A DNA stretch of 26,297 bases, from positions 1 through 26,297 of the IMG/VR virus record IMGVR_UViG_3300001680_001509; one strand, given 5' to 3'. How positions within the stretch are numbered: position 1 is the first letter of the stretch; each line of letters begins with the position of its first letter. Shown one piece after another: positions 22,601 to 26,297 of this stretch. The stretch is from a virus. Made by a program: the position numbers and the translations under genes. The notes under the pieces were generated by a model. That model saw only the letters and a program-made list of their open reading frames with translations, was not told the DNA's origin and searched no databases.

Positions 22601-25050
22601 TGCAAGGATTTGCAGGTGGCGGACTAATATCTGACTTCTTCCTTGGTAAACAAGCGAATGCTATTAATATAACACCTGGTTGGGGACCATTCGGTGAACG
22701 ATTAATGCCAGGTGGCGTTGGACGTGGTATAATGCCGAGTGGTGGGGGTGGAAGGTCTTCAGGTATTCCCCCATTACCAAACGGTAGAATTACTATCGCC
22801 CATAGAGGGAATATGACTAGGGAAGAGTACAAAACCCTCAGACAACAAGTAGACTCTAGGAACGGCGTATTTGTACCAGGACTTCAACCATGGGATATGG
22901 CTCAGAGACGGTCGGCTGCTAGATTGGATATGTGGAAATCGATACACAGCCATGGATCATTTGCCAATGGAGGTCCAGTAGGTAACGCGGAAAGATTCGT
23001 TAGAGGCATGGATTGGAATATTATGGGGTGGGAGGACGATGTCGTACCTAAAGATCCAATGGGGTTACATAAATATGGTTTCTCTTCTAAATCTAGAGGT
23101 AAGAATGATCTTAATGATAGACTTAAGCTATCTTTCGAAGGGCTAGATCCAGATGCTATGGCTAATAAAGCTCCTTTCTTCTTTCTAGGAAATCCAGGAC
23201 AAGACCCTATATTCGCACTAAGAGGGCGACTGGCAGGGGGTAATATCCGTGGAGTTGCAGAACAGGGTTGGGATGAAGATGGTAACTGGGCTAAGATAGC
23301 TACATATTTTTCAAGTATAGAAGGTGATATGGTGCGTACTATGGCGCATGAAACTGGTCATTTTCTCCCTTCGGCCCAACTTGGCTGGAAAGAGGTATTT
23401 GGGGATAAAATAGATATATCTTGGTTCAAGCATTTAGCAACAGATAAAAATGATAAAGGTGGAACTAAAGAAGATAGAAAAATGAACCATGCGTTTACTT
23501 ACCGTGAAGACCAGATAGGTAGGGAACTTATTGCACGTACTAGAGAAAGAATGGCAGTATCCCCTATGGGAACAAGCATTAAAGATCTGGTTCCTGAGTG
23601 GTTAAAAGAATACTATACTCAAGAAATGTGGGAGGCTCTAACTGATGCTTCCATTCCTAAGAAGGCAGACTATGATATGGAAAGAATGTTTGAAACTCTT
23701 TCTGGTAAAGGTCGTAATGGAGATACAGAATTAGCTCATGTTAATCCTTTTGAGTCTAGTGTACTAAGAGGTTTGGGAGGATCTGGAAGTGTCAATCCTA
23801 CCACAGGTCTGAGAGAATATGCTCAGCACAAACTTGCAACCGTTAAAACAAAGAGTGTAGTACAAGAAGATCTTTTGACAAAGATTAGTAAGATGACTGA
23901 AGAACAAGCTGAGACCCTTAAAAAGCAACTTGAGTACTTTGAAAATTCATTTAACTTCCAGAAAGGTGAATTAAATGAAGAGCAGAAGAACTGGAAGTTA
24001 TTCAATGACTCTGACGCTGTTAAATCATTTGAGGGCTCAACAGGTATAAGTGCTCAAGCTTTAGTACAAAGCTTTGGTGCTTCTTTTGAGATGGAACTAG
24101 GAAGTTTATTTAAAACGGGTAAGTTTGACGTTAAGAGTATGCTTTCAACGTTTGCAACTAGTGTCAGTGTAGCCTTTATGAACTCAGCAACAGCAATGGC
24201 AGTAGACTATATAGATAGTTTAGGAAGGGATTTATTCTCTTCTTTAGCCGGAGACGGAAAATCTGAATCTAGTAAGGTTGTAGATGATTTTGGCACTAGT
24301 GTAAAGAAGTCTGTATCTGATACATTTGATAAAGAAACTACTGGTACCGGAGGAATATGGCAGAGTATATCCAATTTTGGTACTAAGTTATTTGACGGTA
24401 TAGGAAGTATATTTAATGGTGAGGGAGGAGACGGCGGACTTATGGGTATGCTAAAAACTGGTGGAAGCTGGCTTATGGATCTGTTTAGTGGTAGCGGTGA
24501 CTGGTTATCAAGTTTATTCAGTGGTTTCACCACCACAGCTTTAGCTAAAGGTGGGTACGCAGAATTTGCAGCAGGTAATGGCGGTGCGATACACGGTGCA
24601 GGTGGTCCAACAGCAGATGCAATTCCTGCTTGGCTATCTAATGGTGAATATGTTATTAATGCATCTTCTACAGCACGATACAGACCTATAATAGAAGCCA
24701 TCAATGCTGATGAGTTAGCTAAAGGTGGATTCGCTAGATTTGCTAGAGGCGGGTTCCCAGAGTATACTAAGTATGCTGCAGGTGGAATTAGTGATACTAT
24801 GACTCCTGGACCAGATATGGCAGCTATTAAGCCTATCCCTCAAGGGTCAATGGGTAAAACTGAAGTTAGCAATAATGTCAGTGTAAATGTTAATGTAACG
24901 AATGGTGGTGCTTCTATAGATGTTGATTCTGACTCAGGTAATGAGTTAACTCAAGAACAGTCTAAAGCGCTTGGTTTAATGATTGGACAGAAGATCCAGG
25001 AACAGCTAATTGATGAGCAAAGACCTGGTGGAATTTTAAGTGAGTATTAA
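13684..25050 (+). CDS. Giant tail tape measure protein, 3788 aa
   Basis: This single uninterrupted frame sets tail length and likely enters the cell envelope with the DNA. Residues 1-395 are basic and helical. A Gly/Ser linker spans 396-413. About 480-660 hold the conserved tape-measure core (for example ALGRDLGDAFDRITKGVTK and EPELLDELGIILRLETASKK). Hydrophobic stretches occur near 680-694 (IAAFSGLAIFLL), 1016-1030 and 2942-2963. Residues about 1000-2200 are mainly helical with coiled-coil character. Three WLSNGE modules begin near 2460, 2651 and 3633. HETGH at 3222-3226 suggests a zinc metallopeptidase domain, with REDQIGRELIART downstream offering a possible third ligand. Near 1.5 angstrom per residue it predicts a tail of about 570 nm. 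AGGAT lies 8 nt upstream of the ATG. Confidence 0.96.
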   Translation: MASKSKNIQIIVTSKGLKEVKRDLVSIRKLTGPGKNNNIKINLSVNQKFFQTSLQKAFKNIATKKLNLSINQAFFNKSLANAIAQAERRGIRLTANVIGTGRARPEQKRAERISGGAATSNIVGGVAYQRSSMIATQAATKAQIAGNQLVAKNVHSNKIVAKQAEQGRQATLKQASHSKFANKQLQNLNRAISLLNKTMERVIRSMLQIELVIKSNSGVKTGNTERQINRIKSQAKVTRRNLASATALEPYDPSSTNRRYAGGAPKHPSVYRQDQEAYRIRKQLDAGQASGQRFTTLTGGRQVDTREAIRATHEARRLKFDTGQLDKKGQKIYRNADTSEVNAEQVRVVKKLVASQRTLQHHVDKQSKEYIASKPPIYTSEVMGGRTSGARGSRPGGSGGSGGSGGGGGGRGRSITGADPYKRNRGIIGTKGGGGDFSHMASGMGGFVGMYAEVAAKTFALGAAFRALKEAADFGVLIDGMKAYEAASGASLLSVAKRVQEITQHTIGLKQASQGVTMSIAAGFDSTQIEAMATAAKNAGLALGRDLGDAFDRITKGVTKAEPELLDELGIILRLETASKKYAKTIRNLDGSIGKNVKELTTYEKQQAVLNEVITQAENKFGLLGKQMEGKANSLSAISAALTDTALKAGNFALDFDIIFGIASIKDVVKFFSENATAVIAAFSGLAIFLLKNMIPQVGKFTNKYSDAASRFAADSHAMAVSAKNSGTTFQSFAKQMNTMGTGAAFYSTIEDMGVNVTNAEGLIVNKFDNITNAYRNLLSEGGVNNAQAMRHLTDVAGGDVANMLVDSADKVNMSKLDLANDPFAGTRDVQKAMSSSLMSNVDGLIGDMETTGRRVGTLIDEGMGIEMDVTRRGLKDLRMQMLRTVDPKAYAKQLAEMESAVTGSSSSWARNMEGKVRSRMAFNAKKAGLRAAGKFEVQQAFQHEGTSAGWQEASYQAKRYGKEMDKLYKAEGKKMNLYHKALKSMGKANIRFGSQIASLGRGIMSGGMKAMQAVAIYTMLEAAVKGISKAFGFTTDVISKAISGANAFGEELDAQQEKWIGYSNQLNLFTNSLEGIGKAAGQEASSLESFSNSLTTMSVKWGQAIDKMTAGDKVGEVFSEMVFWSDSMSESMDEQTKKFIDTVKTSGHLKAIASALSIDIDSITLFDSKGRLTKDLARFQEETKKVSASSRNLESNIKDLALAFQGLGDAQSEFAKGLLTSTKFDTLVDQSKGLKKTFEDTFYNEQSIMAFEGTLDRAVEAVKEFKDTLGNLSFEIDLVKVSPSTGKDIIGLLGKDLERVTELQKQLPSFSEGIFAPNESFVKTKAINQEIHEVLSKANVQRQQEGVASQLKDSLLPQLKRTAFKHIPEEEWNKVSKAILASIHTKIADAAAAQRAEQFANMQSGNTMSGIASLESLSSDALELLVKDAVGKQITPDMIKQGMWKSAIASQIEGLSIELQSALETLLLESGRFLKDEKEGFLSRIHETVDSKLSFTEAKDTIREAIVLYDDFVKNAQRQFRYLQGEIDLMASAMTRLKGTGTSTDLIKSLNIESKILDSKQAQFRLTIKTLRLSKRTKENQEAIAQEQKKIADLELNRLSEAQIIHQGITTEIKYQYSIYEKNLGLITDMVTALESIGSINKSQVAHLNFVSTKQTSINSAIKDWLDIHTKYQKDLKSPEADKVKLLEAYTSANKIVGERLTNIVKIAKIERDSSYLDHKLDLYNKMVDRASALLDIQKELSGVHDANASTTESLAIISARESDLAKERLDSMRATTELTERHTLALQNAVGSTTDLTKWYKLEKAHMAFMLTTREELISLQALAALNTLKESSSLESINRHLVAQEELNNAKLTSSLHVNNIKARENRLSNIKKKFDIKALQHEHNVLKIRDKLENLELTSWERQNLIRDIDSEILEMEKEKVEVLEEYVEGLKAAHEAKKRIGEASLDDELYYRIKEMQEAMPSAIDSAANVMIGSINTAVDMMAENIKEGEGAFGAGGFENFAAKQWRAAGDTLIDSAAEKMKVASAKLMLGSTYITPEEKAVQALKKQDIGNNYLLDISATLKAIRDRRVDISNQTGTTINGVEDFYAKNKNKKVFDQFVPTTKSEFLTNAILAAETTGDRIADTLEKLVDIMDTMRLNKSLDNTPSWLGVADNLMSNEDRALAVALDVQAESIFKAQDNFNAQWDAMEHRLNTTPSWLGEPTNNLMSNEARAAAVAADKAAKVSAARAAEEEYLDLAMFQAEFDQEQMEAQANIERFIESLGYSMDRVISLGNKGKTATEVITNYTDKLSNLSAEDTKFREHERYNNNLAELKQFLHGAVNEEMGSGFMGFNPMKTVAHSMLTSEMGQYNDPNIVNSGMLANTRAMMADKMSGQVSPDKIAYILDRFDRFAAQFDNYKAAVDNYTEKLLAPTVVIPSIPLEKPKYNALPSASDLNHNPTWQDRDDNNRGAEFYAHGGHVSGLGGPTDDSVAAWLSNGEFVVNADAAQRNRAFLNIINEGGKIPGFYEGTRPDSYLGGGIFDAVDPQVTRVLREVAGHVLTISTLLKDQVGYSVRAIDDLSRELVFDLVSVIEFELGIPMGEFMSFISTEMSPTLDKLNITLDTINTEFTSASKTYDTITTPSEWFSPSEWFSPKAGDLPHNKFAAGGRISGPGGPKEDKIPAWLSNGEYVINAASTKKYGPLVKSINDDTLNLAAGGRSDKSKYAKFAEGGIAKFADGGSFDWMKSLQKTNVNDAVQRLADKMNINNVIKNDDVMRNTSGKMHKAGPNFKTFKGASWWVNKEGQRVRNVGKPYGNWQEGMKWKGGSAGAHRFGPFSTGNPYAGTPPNLNMHEVGTATNRNKPVSILNQYDKKPDGTAKYAKGFKSVSDEKKAALIIYDKLMAGKDPYRGKSLMVPNPVSHQGIVAKSAKGVQFAKGLAQERRIWTKGFAKKAAGSLVGLPLAGGLGIAELINILVGNPFVDEPRSVMQGFAGGGLISDFFLGKQANAINITPGWGPFGERLMPGGVGRGIMPSGGGGRSSGIPPLPNGRITIAHRGNMTREEYKTLRQQVDSRNGVFVPGLQPWDMAQRRSAARLDMWKSIHSHGSFANGGPVGNAERFVRGMDWNIMGWEDDVVPKDPMGLHKYGFSSKSRGKNDLNDRLKLSFEGLDPDAMANKAPFFFLGNPGQDPIFALRGRLAGGNIRGVAEQGWDEDGNWAKIATYFSSIEGDMVRTMAHETGHFLPSAQLGWKEVFGDKIDISWFKHLATDKNDKGGTKEDRKMNHAFTYREDQIGRELIARTRERMAVSPMGTSIKDLVPEWLKEYYTQEMWEALTDASIPKKADYDMERMFETLSGKGRNGDTELAHVNPFESSVLRGLGGSGSVNPTTGLREYAQHKLATVKTKSVVQEDLLTKISKMTEEQAETLKKQLEYFENSFNFQKGELNEEQKNWKLFNDSDAVKSFEGSTGISAQALVQSFGASFEMELGSLFKTGKFDVKSMLSTFATSVSVAFMNSATAMAVDYIDSLGRDLFSSLAGDGKSESSKVVDDFGTSVKKSVSDTFDKETTGTGGIWQSISNFGTKLFDGIGSIFNGEGGDGGLMGMLKTGGSWLMDLFSGSGDWLSSLFSGFTTTALAKGGYAEFAAGNGGAIHGAGGPTADAIPAWLSNGEYVINASSTARYRPIIEAINADELAKGGFARFARGGFPEYTKYAAGGISDTMTPGPDMAAIKPIPQGSMGKTEVSNNVSVNVNVTNGGASIDVDSDSGNELTQEQSKALGLMIGQKIQEQLIDEQRPGGILSEY
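14869..14895 (+). repeat. Tandem 9-nt repeat encoding Gly-Gly-Ser linker
   Basis: GGCGGGTCT occurs three times in perfect tandem, followed by a Gly-rich run. It encodes the flexible linker at residues 396-413 of the tape measure protein, separating its basic N-terminal region from the conserved core. Confidence 0.9.
20131..20355 (+). repeat. Imperfect direct repeat in tape measure gene (PSWLG...NLMSNE)
   Basis: Segments 20131-20202 and 20281-20355 are similar: both encode TPSWLG, a short spacer, NLMSNE, then an Arg/Ala-Val run (residues about 2150-2173 and 2200-2224). They share an exact 19-nt block, ACTCCAAGCTGGTTAGGTG, and an almost exact block around CTTATGTCAAATGAG. This looks like a partial duplication of about 150 nt that has since diverged. 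Confidence 0.85.
21064..21150 (+). repeat. WLSNGE module copy 1 (tape measure)
   Basis: Encodes GGHVSGLGGPTDDSVAAWLSNGEFVVNA-type sequence at residues about 2461-2489. It is the most diverged of three copies. This Gly-rich turn plus AWLSNGE[FY]V[VI]NA unit is known in many phage tape measure proteins; its role is not established. Confidence 0.9.
21562..21597 (+). repeat. Perfect 18-nt tandem duplication (tape measure)
   Basis: CCAAGTGAGTGGTTCTCT is present twice without a mismatch, encoding PSEWFS twice (then P). The exact identity suggests a recent slippage event. Confidence 0.95.
21634..21720 (+). repeat. WLSNGE module copy 2 (tape measure)
   Basis: Encodes AGGRISGPGGPKEDKIPAWL then SNGEYVINA at residues about 2651-2679. 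It is followed by KKYGPLVKSIND, and by short FA.GG units (KFAEGG, KFADGG) at 21820-21860. Confidence 0.92.
24580..24663 (+). repeat. WLSNGE module copy 3 (tape measure)
   Basis: Encodes GGAIHGAGGPTADAIPAWL then SNGEYVINA at residues about 3634-3660, near the C-terminus. It is followed by ARYRPIIEAINAD and short FARGG/YAAGG units, the same arrangement as copy 2. Confidence 0.92.
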
Positions 25051-25052
25051 TT

Positions 25053-25403
25053 ATGGCATATGATTTTAATACAGTAGTAGGTATTAATCCTGCTAAAGGA
25101 TTTAAAGAACAGGTTAAGTCTAATACCTTAAAAGCTAGATATGGTGATGGGTATATGCAAAGGTCTGTAGAAGGTATTAATAATTTTACTAGCGCTTTTG
25201 CTCTATCTTTCCCAAATAGAACTTCAGCTGAAGCTCAAACTATTATAGATTTCTTAGAAGCCAGAAAAGGTTTTGAAAAGTTTACTTGGACTCCCCCATA
25301 CAAAACAGTGGCAATTTCAGTATACTGTGAGAAATGGGATGAGCAGTATGTTGCTCATGGTGCTATAACAGTAACTGCCACATTCGTTAGAGTATTTGAG
25401 TGA
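25053..25403 (+). CDS. Minor tail protein M-like
   Basis: The 116-residue protein matches the lambda gpM-like phage minor tail family: KARYGDGYMQRSVEGINN (28-45), the FEKFTWTPPYK segment (about 74-84) with the family-typical F-x-W-x-PP, and the C-terminal ITVTATFVRVF strand. It forms a ring in the distal tail near the tape measure C-terminus. It starts two bases after the tape measure stop; the SD-like GGTGG/AAGTGAG sequence upstream is weak, so coupling to the tape measure gene is likely. Its end overlaps the L-like gene by GTGA. Confidence 0.9.
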   Translation: MAYDFNTVVGINPAKGFKEQVKSNTLKARYGDGYMQRSVEGINNFTSAFALSFPNRTSAEAQTIIDFLEARKGFEKFTWTPPYKTVAISVYCEKWDEQYVAHGAITVTATFVRVFE

Positions 25404-26224
25404 GTAGCGGGTATAAGGCCATTGTAGAGGCCATATATGGGTTAGAACCCGGAGTTATAATAGAGCTTTTTGAGCTTGATCTTACAACTATACCTAATTG
25501 GGTAACCCCTGTTAGCGGTGTTGAAGTATTACGTTTTCATGCAGGTACTGCAAATTATGGCACATACAAAAGTCAAGAAATAATGTGGCAAGGTAAAATC
25601 TATTATCCTTACCCTATAGAAGTATCAGGATTTGAATTTAGTGGAAAAGGGGCATTACCTACCCCTTCTTTAAAAGTAGCTAATTTAACTGGAGTACTGA
25701 CAACACTTATACTAGACCATGAAGATTTAGTATGGGCAAAATTAACTAGAAAAAGAACTTTCGCAAAATACTTAGATTCTGTTTGTTTTGATGCCATTAA
25801 CTTAACTCCTGTAGAGGGCATTACTAGCTTTTTAGGCTGTATACCTATTTCTAGTGGAATTTGGTACAATAATACTAGCATGGATGTAAATGCTCATTTT
25901 CCTGATGATATATTCTACATAGATAGAAAAAAGACAGAAAACAGAGTAATGATAGAATTTGAGTTGTCTACTGCATTTGATGTGCATGGTACTAAGCTAC
26001 CTCGTAGGCCAATGATTTCTAATACATGTACTTGGAAGTATAAAAGTGGACAAGGTTGCACTTGGGTAGATGATTCTACTAAAAGATATAATATTGATGA
26101 TATTGCAGTAGTTAATGAAGCAGATGACCACTGTGGTAAAAGAGTTAAGAGTTGTGAACTGCGGTTTGGAGAGAGTAACGAGTTACCTTATGGAGGGTTC
26201 CCTGGGTCTAATTTAGGATTTTAA
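25400..26224 (+). CDS. Minor tail protein L-like (four-Cys tip protein)
   Basis: The 274-residue protein is the lambda gpL homologue: an N-terminal domain with the VLRFHAGTANYG strand pair and WQGKIYYPYPIEVSGFEFSG (63-82), and a C-terminal domain with FELSTAFDVHGTKLPRR and the ending LRFG...LPYGGFPGS. Four Cys (210, 220, 245, 252) match the C-terminal cluster that binds an iron-sulfur centre in lambda gpL. Residues about 131-163 (after LDSVCF) look like an insertion relative to the lambda form and carry Cys147. It starts with GTG at 25400 overlapping the M stop as GTGA. The protein links the tube and M ring to the hub. Confidence 0.9.
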   Translation: MSSGYKAIVEAIYGLEPGVIIELFELDLTTIPNWVTPVSGVEVLRFHAGTANYGTYKSQEIMWQGKIYYPYPIEVSGFEFSGKGALPTPSLKVANLTGVLTTLILDHEDLVWAKLTRKRTFAKYLDSVCFDAINLTPVEGITSFLGCIPISSGIWYNNTSMDVNAHFPDDIFYIDRKKTENRVMIEFELSTAFDVHGTKLPRRPMISNTCTWKYKSGQGCTWVDDSTKRYNIDDIAVVNEADDHCGKRVKSCELRFGESNELPYGGFPGSNLGF

Positions 26225-26225
26225 A

Positions 26226-26297
26226 ATGGAAGAAGAGATGAGAAAGCACACTAAGATTGAATATCCTAGTGAGGCATGTGGGTTAGTAGTAGAAGTT
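26226..26297 (+). CDS. Tail assembly protein K-like, N-terminal fragment
   Basis: ATG 26226 opens one base after the L-like stop and runs off the window after 24 codons. The sequence HTKIEYPSEACGLVVEV has the Pro-x-Glu-x-Cys-Gly pattern that begins the JAB/Mov34-type domain of lambda gpK-like proteins, which usually continue into an NlpC/P60 peptidase. The gene order M-L-K fits. Only the first residues are visible, so the domain content beyond is inferred. Confidence 0.8.
   Translation, partial: MEEEMRKHTKIEYPSEACGLVVEV

Overview
The window is one contiguous stretch of a tailed double-stranded DNA phage (or prophage) genome. Every gene I can support is on the + strand, packed end to end, with many stop/start overlaps (ATGA or GTGA) and gaps rarely over 100 bases. 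The virion proteins describe a siphovirus: terminase, HK97-type portal, HK97-type protease and capsid, tail tube, a G/GT-type frameshifted chaperone pair, one huge tape measure protein, and lambda-like M, L and K tail-tip proteins. The lambda-type tip, the lipoprotein signal and the Sec signal peptides point to a Gram-negative host. The DNA is AT-rich with AGA-rich codon use. I cannot name the host or a close relative from sequence alone.

Layout. (a) 1-1693: small unknown genes and a PhoH-like ATPase. (b) 1696-3576: a DUF1353 protein, then a chain of very small overlapping membrane-protein genes, a secreted HExxH protein, a second secreted protein and a lipoprotein. This looks like an envelope or lysis module. 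(c) 3560-4861: large terminase subunit. (d) A near-perfect sigma70 promoter at 4879-4907 followed by HNH protein, portal, a Lys/Pro/Ala-rich protein, and a prohead protease fused in one frame to scaffold and major capsid (6904-8847). (e) 8921-11429: head-tail connector, a large unknown neck or tail-completion protein, and a probable tail terminator. (f) 11503-12660: major tail tube protein, closed by a strong intrinsic terminator (12678-12714). (g) A second copy of the same promoter (12736-12764) driving the tail chaperones, the 3788-residue tape measure gene (13684-25050), and the tip genes M, L and the start of K, which runs off the window.

How it works together. Portal, terminase and HNH protein would package DNA into a head built by the protease/scaffold/capsid polyprotein. 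An in-frame ribosome-binding site inside that gene could supply extra capsid without protease. Connector and terminator proteins join head to tail. The G and GT-type chaperones, the latter made by -1 frameshifting at a slippery heptamer with a hairpin 8 nt downstream, would load onto the giant tape measure so that tube protein polymerises around it. At 3788 residues the tape measure implies a tail of roughly 0.55 to 0.65 micrometre, and it carries an HExxH motif near its C-terminal end that may act on the cell wall during DNA entry.

The most unusual points are the tape measure (length, HExxH motif, three repeated WLSNGE modules), the protease-capsid fusion with an internal start and a codon-use break, the twin promoters, the frameshift signal, and the cluster of overlapping micro membrane genes before the terminase gene.
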